Source: Rachicladosporium sp. CCFEE 5018 (taxonomy: Eukaryota; Ascomycota; Dothideomycetes; Cladosporiales; Cladosporiaceae). Taken from it: DNA of 64,000 bases. This document shows, one piece after another, positions 32,001-44,586 of the stretch; position 1 is the first letter of the stretch; each line of letters opens with the position of its first letter. A program made the translations under genes and the position numbers. Below the pieces are notes generated by a model. The model made no database searches and was not told the DNA's origin. It worked only from the letters and a program-made list of their open reading frames with translations. The stretch covers positions 91,288-155,287 of the forward strand of contig KZ111152.1 of the NCBI GenBank assembly GCA_002077045.2, in the 5' to 3' direction.

Positions 32001-34478
32001 CTTGCGGACTCCATGCCTTGTCCCAGTTCGGACAGAGCAAGTTACCGAGTCCAACGATCCAGAAGATGATGGTCCCGTTCATGAGTGCGATCAAAAACAT
32101 CAAGCATAACTTCTCTCGCCATGCGAATCGCACATCGGGCCGCTTCATCCGTCCCACGTGAGCCAGCACAAACGAAGGAATCCAGAAGGTCATTGCCCAG
32201 ACGAACCACACCCACATGCGTCGACTGAAGGGAACAGTCTCCTCTTGGATGTGCTTTCCCTCAGCAAGCTCAGGATCAAGCTCTTGTCCGTAGTAGGTCA
32301 CACCACCTTTGTTGTCATCACCCTTGTAGCCCAAGCCATAGTCGCCTCCACTGATACTGCGCATGGTCTGAGCATGTGTAGGAGCTAGTGATCTCGCGCC
32401 CATACGGCTAGGTGCCATCGCACTCGGTGCAACGCTCAGCAAGTTATCCCGAGAGTCGCCGTACTGCGAGCCACCGAAGAATGGGTTCTCGACACCGTTC
32501 GGCGTCTGTACAGCATAGCCGTTCTCCATGCCAGCTGCCCCGACCATCCCACCAAGCATGTCGCTGGGCTCTTCGGGCTTCATGTCGAGCATGCTCTCGG
32601 CCTCCCACCAAGCAGGCTCGCGAATCCAGACACGCTCGTTACCAACGACGACCTCGCCGTTGCTCCAGCCGCGCTCCAAGATGAAGCTCTCGACTCCATC
32701 TCGGCCAGCTTGGCAACCAAGCCGGTTGTAGCGCTCCACAAACTCTTCATGATCGAAGTCAGCTGTGAAGTCGAGCTGCTTGTTCCTGTAATTGGCCCAC
32801 TCCGGCAGCCTCCAGGCTCGGATCTGGCTTGAGACCGAACCTGCGGACCAGGGGAAGGCTTGCGGACCCTGTTGCGCGAGTGTAGCCGGGAAGTCGTCGC
32901 TGGGGTGTAGAGCGAGCTGGAACCACACTCGGCTAGTTCCGAGCAAGTTCGATAGGCTGAACCGACCCGTTTTGCCCAGTACGATCCCGTTGCCAGTGAC
33001 TGGGTACAGGATACCCTTCAAGAAGCTGTCCTCCTCGATCTCAGCACCAATCTTCTCCAGCGCAGTCTGTCGGCGATCGAGCTGATCCTCACGTTCCCGC
33101 ACTGCAGGTGTGTCCATGGCTTCCAGGTCTGCGGAGCTGATTTGCACTGCGTCCTTCATCTCGCGAATCACGGAGGACCCGGCTGGCACGATCGGCACCC
33201 CATCCTCCTTCATCTCGAGATTGATGCCAGTACTATCGTCGAAAATGGTCTTCAGACTGATGGCCTTACCCAGCGTCGAGCTGGGTACTTCCACGACAGT
33301 GATGCCAACAGTATCCCCATCATCCTGACTGCTCGGAGGCGTGTGCATGCCAGCATCGCTGCCGTTGCTCGATCCTATCGTGCGCCCGTTGTGCAACTCA
33401 TGTCTGACCGCCTCGTTCGCCTTCGTGATCACCCAGTCCACGAGCGCTTCGTAGACTGCAGCGATCAAGATCTCCCTCTCTTCTGTGGCGCACTTCTTGA
33501 TCAATACATCGGGGTTGATCTCGAGTAATTCAGCCACCTCTTCACATGTACTCTCTAGCTCTTCCTCGTCGATCAAGAACCCGAGTGCATCTCCGAGTCT
33601 GAGCAATGCAGCGATAACAGACAGCAGACTCCGCAAGGACTTGCCTTTGATTCCGATCGCCTTGAGCGACTCTCGAAAGTCCTCTGCTGCGGCTGTGTCG
33701 TCTGCTGTTGGAAGGTATGAAGGTGGGTCGTAAGTCTCTGATCGGCGAAGTAGCGCGTATCTGCTTGGTGCCTTGAGTCCAAGGTACTCGCGTTCTTGCA
33801 CGGAGGATGCGGATGTGAGGAGGTAATAGAAGACATCGAATGCCCGATAGCCTGCCTCTGCAGGTACACTGAGCAGCCCCTCCTGGGTGTCGATGCCTGA
33901 GGTGGACAGGCTGAGCACGGCGCCGGTGATCTCACCGGTGAGATTGAGTGTGAACGCAGCCGAGAGCGCCGAGTAGCGCGCGAAAGAGGGATTGAAGGGT
34001 GTTGCGGTGTGTAGGAAAGGTCTCAGTGCGTTGAGAGCTGTGTAGAAGGATCCAGGGACTGAGATGGGGAGGGCGGAAATGAGGGGGGCGAAAGCCGATG
34101 GCGTCGATCGATGGAGGGAGCTGCACCAGTTGTCAGTGTCTGGCTACATACTGTCTCTACTCACGAATTACCATACCCAAGTACAATTGTCGAATCCTCC
34201 GCCCGCCGCCGTGCATGTTCCCACGACCGCCGCGCGAGCTCTGTGTCCACTGTGCCACCCACCCTACCGTCCGCTCCAGTCTGACTAGCCGAGAGCCATG
34301 TATTGACGACAAGACTCGTGCTGGACTCCAACGGATACGGCTGACCTAACGAAAAGCTGTTATGCAGTGCGTTCAGGAGGGTAGTTGTGGAGACTTGTTG
34401 TGAGGCGCCTTGCATCGTGCCTGCCCGACCTTGTGCTGGGCCAGACATGGTCGAGTAGTGCGAGTTGCGGTTCGCCAT
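29069..34478 (-). pseudogene. csmB: class VII chitin synthase (csmB-like), copy 2, with a C-terminal frameshift
   Basis: Exons are 34478-34177, 34120-30488 and 30433 onward. Myosin-like, cytochrome b5-like and chitin synthase regions are intact, including GEDRYLT and QRRRW. In exon 3 a G run at 29734-29737 has four Gs where copy 1 has five. After the shift the frame stops at 29509, giving about 1,619 aa in place of 1,766 and losing the Pro/Ser-rich linker and DEK_C tail. The original frame continues downstream with only a two-residue change (RH to MY) in the 193 codons 29650-29069. So either the shift is very recent or it is a homopolymer sequencing error. If real, the product keeps the catalytic core but not the tail. 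Confidence 0.85.
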
Positions 34479-35870
34479 TATGGTCGCAGGCGGATGCTAT
34501 GGTGCTGGCCCGTAGAGGGCAATCGGGCGGGGGTTTTGTCAGTCCAGTGCTGACTTGTGTTGGAGAGCCTCGTCAGGGTCCGGGGGTGGTGCTTTGGAAA
34601 TTCGGTGGTGACCGAGAGGAAGTCGAGAGTAATCACTGTCCAGCAAGCGAGTGATGGCTGGAGCAGTCAAGGTCAACGCGTTGGCAGTTGGTTGCTGGAG
34701 GTACTGCACACTACTCCAAATCACAGCGAGAGAGACGCACTGTATCCCGAGATGCACGGTGCAATACCCGTCTTTCTGCTACTGTACAGAAATTAAGCTC
34801 TGAGCCGCCGGGAGGAAGTGAGCTAGCGCGACTCTGTCTCATCGGGCAACGACAACGCCACAATTGGTGGATTGCCAATTCCCTCATGAGACTCCCATGT
34901 GGAACGCCCGATCTCTTCGATTCACGTTCTGCAAGTGTTCCTCTCCTCGAATACACGCGGCTCGATGCCTTAGGGACAACGTTTAGCACCCTCCCTGAAG
35001 ACCACGCCTCTCCTCCGCAGAATGTCACAAGCTGCAAGTAGAGCTCGCCACATGCTGGGCCGTCTATTTTCGGCCAGCTCGAATGCGATGAGCATGACTA
35101 CATTCAACATGCATTGCGCGTCCTCTATGCATAACACATGCGGCTGGTACTAGTCGTTGCTGTATGAATTACCGGGCATAGTCTTCTACACAGTCCCGCT
35201 CTACTTGATGGTATCATCACGTCCAGCAACATGGCTCGAGCAACTCCGACTTTCTGGGAGTCGTCGTGGCGCGAATCCTTGTAAACCTGGGGATCCTCTT
35301 CCCCTGCCGCAGTGCCGAGCGCCTCCCAGACGCTGTTGCTCTTGGAGACTACATGTATTTCCATGAGCAGTCTTGCTCATACCAACGAGAGTGCCTCGAA
35401 GAGTTGCGATGATTATATTGTGCTTGATTGTCCTTCGAAAACAGGTTCATCATGCAATCTGAGTACTTGTCTACTTCGGACTGCGGGTAACGGTATGCTG
35501 CAGGGTTTACTTTAGCGTGCAAGCTAGAAGCATAAACACGGGTGCGCCTTTTCGATGGGCATTTGATGGTAGGCCCGCAATCATCGTGCGAGAGGACGTC
35601 AACTGTTGTCATCTACTCTGCCATCAACATTGACGCAGTGTGAATACCGTCACCCTTCTGTCACCGTCGTTTATGGATACATTGTAACTTTGCGGCACCC
35701 GGGAATTCTCCAACGCGCGGCTCAGGAGCTTGCTTTCTCACCTCAGACAACTTCGAAAGCCTTGCCTCGACACAACACAACAGCACACAGCGCCACCGCG
35801 CACTCCACACATCCTGTCAACAACCCCTCGCTAGGCCGTCAAGGCCACTCACACTCGCTACACGCCCACT
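34479..35870. promoter_or_regulatory. shared divergent promoter region of csmB and csmA, copy 2
   Basis: 1,392 bp between the two start codons, nearly identical to 8454-9840. A small inverted repeat AATTGG...CCAATT at about 34862-34880 (a CCAAT-box-like pair) is altered in copy 1. Confidence 0.55.
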
Positions 35871-38800
35871 ATGGCGCTCCACGCACAGCCAAATCTGGTT
35901 GCGTTGCCCGCACACAGCCAGAGCGACACGGCTATTACTGCACATGTTGCCTCGCGGTATCATGCCCATCAGCCAGTGACTAGCTTGTCGAGTCAAGCAG
36001 TGCTGGCTGTGAACACGTATACGTCGAGCACTAAAGGGCCAAATGGTGGCAAAGAGGGCTCGGGGATGGGGGCGATGGAGGAGACGGCCAGTAGGATATG
36101 GACGAGACTTGGGGGCAGGCAAGAGAATCAGGCGGCTGTCTTTCTGTGAGTAAATTACAACCTTATCTCGAGACTTGCTAGATCCTAACTGTGGCCGTGC
36201 TGCATGAACACTTCACAGGCAAGACGAGAAAGCTGACGATACCTTCAGTGGCGAGACCGGCGCTGGCAAAACGACATTACGATCACACCTGCTCAACGCA
36301 CTACTCCAATACTCGTCAACACCACTCTCCAAGAAGCTGTCCTTCGCAGCGTTCGTCTTCGACACTCTAACCACCACAAAGTCCGTCACAACACCCACAG
36401 CGTCAAAATCAGGCCTCTTTTTCGAGCTCCAGTACGACACCTCAGCAACTCTCCATCCTACCTTGATCGGTGGCAAAGTGCTTGACCACCGACTCGAGCG
36501 TAGCCGGATAGCAACCGTGCCACCTGGAGAGCGTAATTTTCGTGTGCTATATTACCTTTTGGCTGGTACTTCGCCTGCAGAGAAGGAGCACCTTGGTTTA
36601 GATCTTGGTACGGCGATCACATCTGGCACTGGCAATAGAGCATCTCTGGCAGCATCGCAAAAGAGATGGCGATACCTTGGTCATCCGTCGCAGCTGAAGA
36701 TCGGTGTCAATGATGCGGAAGGGTTCCAGCACTTCAAGACGGCTCTGCGCAAGCTCGAATTCCCACGAGAAGAGATTGCACACATGTGTGAGGTACTTGC
36801 GGCGATCTTGCACATTGGACAGCTGGAGTTTCACACATCGCAAGCCACTACGCCAGCGCCTGACGAGAGCGGTGGGTATGGACACGAAGGTGGCGGGGAC
36901 GTCACAACAGTCAAGAACAAGGATGTGCTAGAAGTCGTGGCTGCGTTCCTTGGTGTCAGCGAGCGCGATCTTGAGCTCTCACTCGGCTACAAGACGAAGA
37001 TCCTGCATCGTGAGCGCGTCACAGTCATGCTGGATCCGAATGGCGCCCGCGATAACGCAGACGAGCTTGCACAGACACTGTACAGCCTTCTCGTGGCGTT
37101 CATCATGGAGCGTATCAATCAACGGACTTGCGCACTGGAAGACGCAGTGGGCAACACGGTGTCGATTGTGGACTTCCCAGGCTTTGCCCAGACCTCATCG
37201 ACTGGTAGTACCATCGATCAGCTCCTGAACAACGCCGCATCCGAGTCACTGTACAACTTCTGCCTGCACAGCTTCTTCGAGCATAAGGCAGATCTACTCG
37301 AGACGGAGGAGGTGCAAGTTCCGGCGACCAGCTACTTTGACAACACAGATGCCGTGAAGGGCCTGCTCAAGCCTGGCAACGGACTCCTGAGTATCCTCGA
37401 CGACCAGACACGGCGAGGAAAGACCGATGTGCAATTCCTCGAGTCTATTCGGAGACGGTTCGAGAACAAGAATCCGGCTATCGCAGTTGGAAGTGCTACC
37501 GCGATCGTGCCGGGCAGCAACTTCGCGACGCACAATGCGTCAGCTGGCTTCACCGTCCGACACTTTGCTGGAGAAGTCGAGTACCCTGTTGAGGGCCTGC
37601 TTGAGGCAAACGGAGATGCCATCAGTGGTGACCTGATGAACCTCATCAACTCGTCATCGAGCAGTTTCGTGACCGAGCTCTTCGGACAGGAAGCATTGAA
37701 CAAGGTGGTCCACCCCAAGGATCGCACAGCCGTCACCCAGGCGTCAGTCGCATCGAAGCCGTCCCGCATGCCTTCTATGGCAAAGAGGAGGAACGGACCC
37801 TCAGTGCGCAGGACTGCACCAAAGGAGGACGATAGCAACAGCGACGAAGGTACACGAAGCTTTTCACGCTCCAAGCCATCGTCAGATCAGGCACAGGCAT
37901 CGGCCGGACAGTTCCTGTCTGCGCTAGACAACATCACCAAATCGCTCACTGCACCGAATACCAACCCGTATTTCGTCTTCTGCTTGAAGCCCAATGATCG
38001 CCGGATAGCAAATCAATTCGACAGCAAGTGTGTTCGCACGCAGATCCAGACCCTCGGTATCGCAGAGATTAGTCAGCGACTCCGTAATGCAGACTTCAGC
38101 ATCTTCATGCCGTTTGTCGAGTTCCTTGGAGCCGCAGAAGGTGAAGTCACAATCGTGGGCTCCGAGCGTGAAAAAGCTGAGATGATCCTCGAGGACAAGA
38201 GCTGGCCTGGAAACGAGGCAAGAGTCGGTAGCACCGGTGTCTTCCTCAGTGAGCGGTGCTGGCGACAGATTGCACGGGTCAATGATCTTGGCGAGGCGGC
38301 CTCGAGGTATCCCGATGAGACGCCATTCGGGGACGATGGTGCGCTTACACCTCGCGATACGAAGCGTGGATTTGGAGACTCAAATGTCAATCTGCTTCAC
38401 ACGCCTGGATCCGGACAGTACTACGATGATAAGGCTGCAGGCTACTTCGGCAGCAAGGATCTGGATGCGAAGAGCGAGGCTGGAGCGTCTGCATTCCGGG
38501 AAGGCGACATGTTCCGGAATCTTGAGACCCGATCGCAGCTTGGCGAGAAGGGTAATCAGGTCAACACCACCGAGATCGAGGAGCACCCCATGTCTGGCAG
38601 CAGGAAGCGCTGGCTCGTACTGGTCTACTTCCTCACGTGGCTCGTCCCAGACTTTGCCATCAGATTGATCGGTCGCATGCCTCGCAAAGACGTTCGCAGA
38701 GCGTGGCGAGAGAAGCTGGCGATCAACATGATCATCTGGCTGTCTTGCGCGTTCGTCGTCTTCTTCATGATCGGGTTTCCAGCTATCATCTGTCCAACTC

Positions 38801-41615
38801 AGCACGTCTATAGTGCCGCCGAGCTGACTTCGTACGATGGAAAGGATGGCCACACTGGATATGTCAGCATTCGTGGCATTGTCTTCGATCTATCGGCGTT
38901 CATACCAGCGCATTACCCGAAGATCGTCCCGGCCACAGCACTCAACAAGTACGCTGGGATTGATGCGACGAATCTCTTCCCAGTGCAGGTATCTGCCATG
39001 TGCCAGGGTGTCAATGAGTCTGGCATCAACCCTGCAGTACAGCTCAGCTACCGCAACACCAACTACACTGGCGCGACCGCAATCTCGAGCGCGACCGACG
39101 TTAACGCTCAGTATCACGACTTCCGCTGGGCAACTAACGATTCCCGGCCAGCCTGGTTTACTGAGCAGATGATCATGTTGCAGGGTAACTACAAGAAGGG
39201 CCGCGTTGGCTATCCGCCGAAGTACCTGCAGCTTCTCGCCAGCAAGCAGTCTTCAATCGCATCGATCAACGGCAGAGTCTACGACTTCACACAGTACATT
39301 GCCGGTGGTCGACCGCCGCAGTATCCACCAGGTGCTCAGCGCCCAGACACGAACCCCAACTCGAACTTCATGGACGGTAAAGTCGTTGAGCTCTTCCAGC
39401 AACGCTCTGGCCAGGACGTCACCAAGTACTGGGAGGCATTGCAGATCGACTCTGGCCTACGCAGTCGCATGCATGTCTGCATGGACAATCTCTTCTACGT
39501 CGGCGACGTCGACACGCGCTCGTCAGCTCAATGTCTGTTCGCCAAGTACATCCTTCTTGCTATCAGCATAATGCTTGTCTCGGTAATCGGCTTCAAGTTC
39601 CTGGCTGCATTGCAGTTCGGCAAGAAGAACATGCCCGAGAACCTCGATAAGTTCGTCATAGCCACTGTGCCAGCTTACACGGAGGACGAGGACTCCCTCC
39701 GTCGTGCCATTGATTCCGCTGCACGTATGCGGTATGATGACAAGCGCAAACTACTGTTCATCATCTGTGATGGTATGATTATTGGGCAAGGTAACGATCG
39801 ACCGACACCGCGTATTGTGCTTGATATTCTGGGTGTGCCGGATACTGTTGATCCTGAACCACTCAGCTTTGAGAGTTTGGGCGAGGGCATGAAGCAGCAC
39901 AACATGGGAAAGGTCTACTCGGGCTTGTATGAGGTGCAGGGACACATTGTGCCATTCATCGTTGTCGTGAAGGTTGGAAAGCCGGCTGAGGTGTCGAGGT
40001 GAGTTGCAATGCAGAGAGTAGGAGATCTGATGGGCGATGTACTGACTCCACTCACAGACCTGGCAACCGTGGCAAGCGTGACTCGCAGATGCTGCTCATG
40101 CGATTCCTCAATCGCGTGCACTACAACCTTGCTATGGCGCCCCTCGAGCTCGAACTTCATCACCAGATCCGGAACGTCATTGGCGTCAATCCCACCTTCT
40201 ACGAATTCTTGCTGCAGATCGATGCCGACACTGTCGTGGCTCCCGACTCTGCGACCCGCTTCGTCTCCGCCTTTCTTCACGATACTAAGCTTATCGCGTG
40301 CTGTGGCGAGACCGCTCTGACCAACGCGAAGTCCTCCTTCATCACGATGATTCAGGTCTACGAATACTACATCTCCCACAACCTGACGAAGGCCTTCGAG
40401 TCGCTTTTTGGGTCGGTCACTTGCTTGCCTGGTTGTTTCTCCATGTACCGCATCAGAGCTGCGGAGACTGGCAAGCCGCTCTTCGTCTCCCGCGAGATCA
40501 TCGAGGACTACTCTGTCGTTCGCGTCGATACCCTACACACCAAGAACCTGCTGCATCTAGGAGAGGATCGATACTTGACGACACTGCTGCTCAAGTACCA
40601 CCCGAAATACAAGACTCGCTACATCATGCGCGCACACGCCTGGACCATCGCCCCAGACAGCTGGGCAGTCTTCATGTCGCAACGTCGCCGATGGATCAAC
40701 TCCACAGTCCACAACCTCATCGAGCTCATACCACTTCAACAGCTTTGCGGATTCTGCTGCTTCAGTATGCGCTTTGTCGTCTTCTTGGACCTCCTCTCGA
40801 CTATCGTGCAACCGGTCATTGTAGCCTACATCGTCTACCTCATCGTCATGGTCGCCTTACATCCGTCCACGGTACCAGTCACGGCTTTCATCTTGCTGGG
40901 TGCGATCTACGGTCTGCAAGCTATCATCTTCATCGTGCGCAGGAAGTGGGAGATGATTGGCTGGATGCTGCTGTACATGGTCGCTACGCCCGTCTTTTCC
41001 TTCGGCCTACCGCTGTACGCTTTCTGGCACATGGACGATTTCTCGTGGGGCAACACGCGTATGGTCGAAGGTGCTACCGGAAAGCAAGTCATCGTTTCTG
41101 ATGAAGGAAAATTTGACCCGAGCAGTATTCCGAAGAAGAAGTGGGAGGACTACCAAGCCGAGCTTTGGGACGCTCAGACTGCTCGCGATGACACGAGGTC
41201 TGAGATCAGCGGTGTCTCTTACGCAACCAAATCCTACCACCCTGCTCTCGGGGGCGGCAGCGTCTACGACCCTCCAGGGTCTCGAGCAATGTCAACCATG
41301 GGCGGCGCGCCGATGCAGGGCACACCGTACGGCTCGCGGATGTCGCTGCTGCCCACCGACATGCCGCGCACATACTCTGCGTCTGAGTTCGGCGCTCCTC
41401 CGTACAACCAGACTGAGCTGTCCAACGCGAGTGATCTGCCCAGCGATGACGCGCTGTTGGCGGAGATCAGGGAGATCTTGCGAACGGCGGATCTCATGAC
41501 TGTGACGAAGAAGAGTATCAAGGCTGAGTTGGAGCGGAGGTTTGGAGTTAGTATGGAGGGAAAGAGGCAGTATATTGGGAGTGCTACGGAGGCGATCTTG
41601 AGTGGGCAACTGTAG
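35871..41615 (+). CDS. csmA: class V chitin synthase with myosin motor domain (csmA-like), copy 2
   Basis: Exons are 35871-36145, 36249-39998 and 40058-41615. All exon lengths equal those of copy 1, giving 1,860 aa. P-loop, QRRRW and DEK_C regions are intact. Substitutions relative to copy 1 are scattered (for example His to Arg in NFHVLYY, Asp to Asn in RRFEDK, His to Pro in KVVHHK); I count ten in the 1,179 residues encoded by most of exon 2 and three in exon 3. Intron 1 has the same length in both copies (103 bp) but has diverged strongly, while intron 2 is identical. Confidence 0.96.
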
Positions 41616-42250
41616 ATGGGTAGACTTATGGGCAGGGGACGGGGCGTTCTGAATGGGAGAGGTGGGAAGCGAAAATGCATAGAGCGGGATGTACAGTGTT
41701 TGGGTAATGTGGAAAGCAGGTACATGTATGTGGAATATTAGTGAGCTAAGTCTACGCATACGGGCCTTCTACACGAGGCTTTGTCATTTCGAGGCGGTTT
41801 GAGCGTGGAACCAAACCGCGTGCGTCTTACTCTCACCGAAAGCCCGGAACTCTACCATGCTTTGTTGGCGCTATCTAGCTCGGCACGGCACTGCTGCAGC
41901 TCGTAGCCTTGCAGGAAATCAACTGGGGAATCGACCGGGTTTCTGCACTTGCTTAACTCCGAAACCCAGCTAACGAGCGAAGTGCAGGTTGACCTGACTG
42001 GTTCGACACATCAAGCCACGATTACTAAGGACGTGTAGCCCAGAGGTATCATCGCTTCAACTGCGGACGTGGGGAAATTCTGGTAAGTCCAATGCGATGG
42101 AGTCATGCCGCAGAGGCGGGAGGCGTAGGGTATATAAAGGTAAGGACGTGATCTCCTTGGACCTTCAGAGCTTGTACGATAAAGAGAAGAAAGCTTGGTA
42201 CATCTCTGCGTTCCTACATATCTCGGTCCAACGACGAACCGCGATCAACA
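41616..42250. other. intergenic between csmA and the first SDR, copy 2
   Basis: Matches 15586-16220 with few changes. No gene seen. Confidence 0.5.
42131..42138 (+). promoter_or_regulatory. TATA box of the first SDR, copy 2
   Basis: TATATAAA lies 120 bp upstream of the ATG at 42251; the counterpart in copy 1 is at 16102. Confidence 0.5.
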
Positions 42251-43100
42251 ATGTCAACTTCTAAGCCTGTTGTCCTGATTACAGGCTCGAACCAAGGTCT
42301 CGGATACTACACGGCTCAACAACTCGCCTCCGCAGGGAAATACCACGTCCTCCTCACCAGCCGTGCCCTGTCCAAAGCCCAATCTGCCATCGACGCCATT
42401 GTCGCTGATTCCTCTATCCCCAACAAAGCCGAAGACTTTACACCCATCGAGCTAGACATCACCTCCGATTCATCGATCGCGTCGGCCGTGTCTGCAGTGG
42501 AGTCCAAGTTCGGCAAGCTAGATGTGCTCATTAACAACGCTGGGATTGCGTCCGCCAAAGAAGCTTCTGGCAAGGAGCTCAGGGAGTTGTATCAATGGCA
42601 CTATGAGACTAATGTCTTCAGCGCTGCATGCGTGACAGATGCGTTCTTGCCACTGTTGAAGAAAGGCGAGGATAAGCGCATCTGCTTCGTCAGTTCCGGG
42701 TTGGGGAGTTGCACGTGGCATGCTGAGGGGCAGTATGCTGGGGTAAGTTATTCGATAATGCGGACGATGATGTGCGTGAAACGCTGCTGACATAGGGACA
42801 GTCTTACCTTGTCTATCGATCGACGAAGAGTGCGTTGAACATGATCATGGTGCATTATGCGCAGACGCTTCAAGGGGAGGGATTCATCATCGGGGGTTCC
42901 GATCCTGGGTATTGCGCTACGAATGTGAGTGAAGTGATCTCAATTTGATGACCTAGCGACTGACGATGACCCAGCTGAACGACCACGCCGGTTTCCTGGA
43001 TCCGAGGGAGGGCGCGAAACAGATCATCAAGTCGACGTTCGGCGCAAAGGAGGATGTGCATTCTGTTGTCACTGGTTCAGGGGGCAAAGAGCCGTTCTAG
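42251..43100 (+). CDS. short-chain dehydrogenase/reductase (SDR), copy 2
   Basis: Exons are 42251-42742, 42802-42924 and 42975-43100, giving 246 aa. It has a canonical GTAAGT donor and ACAG acceptor in intron 1, so this copy shows the probable ancestral structure. Motifs are as in copy 1: TGSNQGLG at 11-18, NNAG at 95-98, and Tyr169/Lys173 in YRSTK. The upstream in-frame ATG seen in copy 1 is ATA here. Differences from copy 1 in exon 1 are Gly to Glu in VGSKFG and Ala to Val in ACATDA. Substrate unknown. Confidence 0.88.
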
Positions 43101-43120
43101 TCAGCGCTCATGATCTAGAA

Positions 43121-44095
43121 CTATGCATGCGCCAATAGCCACGCCCCATCAATCACCAGCGTTGCCCCAGTCGTGTATTGATTCACCGCAAAGTTCAACA
43201 CAGCCTGCGCGTAATCTCTAGGCTGTCCAGCACGTCCGAACGGAATCCCCCACTTCGTCTGGAAGTGCTCCTCTGCACTCCCATCGTCCTTGTCAATCGG
43301 CGTCATTTCACTCGGGAAGTAGCCCGGAGCCAACGTGTTGACTCTCACCTTCAGCCGCTTGAAGTCTACTGCCAGCTGCTCCGTCAAGCTGATCGTAGCT
43401 GCTTTGGAGGCATTGTAGGAGAACTGTCCGTTCTGGCTCTCTTTGGTTATGCCGGAAATGCTTGAGATGTTCAGGATCGAGCCGGCTTCCGGGTAGCCGT
43501 TGTCTTTTGCTGCGGTGAGTAGTGGCAGAAAGGCTGCCGAAGTGAAATAGTACGATGTTACGTTCACCTTATAGATCCAGGCCCAGTCATCGAACGTTTG
43601 ATTGTTCAGCATGGTCTTGCTGATCTCGGCTGGGGTACCTTGGGGCATACCGCTGGGGCCATAGCCTGGGGTTGATACGCCTGGAGCATCTGCGTTAGAT
43701 AGACGACCTGATGATCATATAAGATCGTGTGGACACACCAGCGTTGTTGACCAAGAAGTTCACGAACTTCTCGTTCTTTGCGATCTCGGCTACACCAGCT
43801 TCAATGCTTGCCTTGTCTGTCACATCCATCTGAACGCCGATGATAGAGCCACCGCTTTGGTGCTTCATCTCGGTCTCCTTAAGCTTGTCAACTCGTCGCC
43901 CGGTGATATAGACTTTGACTCCATTGGCCGCGAGAGCCTGCTTAAAGTTAGTATGTGAAGCTTTGGATTGCCGGAAGATTTTCGTCAGACCTGCGCCGTG
44001 ATCTTGCCTAATCCTGATCCGCCGCCAGTCACCACTGCTACCCAGCCTTTGACATTGAAAAGGGAAGCCGCGGTTAGCTGGCTGAGGTCTGCCAT
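43121..44095 (-). CDS. second short-chain dehydrogenase/reductase, copy 2
   Basis: Exons are 44095-43991, 43937-43739 and 43689-43121, giving 290 aa, with the same gene structure as copy 1 at an offset of 26,030 bp. TGGGSGLG and YNASK are conserved. Few residue changes (for example Ala to Thr in LPLLAAAK and Ser to Asn in AKSEKF). Convergent with the first SDR; the stop codons are about 20 bp apart, so the 3' UTRs must overlap. Confidence 0.82.
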
Positions 44096-44586
44096 GTTTT
44101 CGAAGCTCGTCTCGAGAGTCCAACGATCTTCCAAGCCTGATTGCGTTGCGAGCCGAAGACGACGCGAAGCACAAATAGAGTAATGAGAGAAGTAGAGATG
44201 ACTTACAGATTATATCTTTGATTGTCATGTTGAAAGTATGTCTGGAGCATTGGGATGAGGTTTAGCCGGCCGGGAAGTGGAGAAGGCCTTGCACAGCATT
44301 GACACAGCTCCTGGGCAGCGCAATGTTGGAACGTCCAGTCTCGATATTTGAATCGAAGCTAACCACGGTTCTGTGCCTGTCACTTTCACTGGGCTCGGTC
44401 GGAGATAAATCACACGCATTCTAGACGGTGAAGGCCGCAAGGGGGCCGTTCGAAGCATGCTCGTCCATGCCATTGCGTGAGTGCCGAGGCAAGCCAACAC
44501 GAACGACCTCGTGAGTATCTGCAACACAGGCGGTCTCAAGACTTTCATATTGTCTGTGTCTTCCTGATCTGCTCAAGTTGTTCTTC
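44096..44586. other. divergent intergenic region, SDR2 / thiolase-like, copy 2
   Basis: Counterpart of 18066-18553 with scattered changes. Nothing further recognised. Confidence 0.4.
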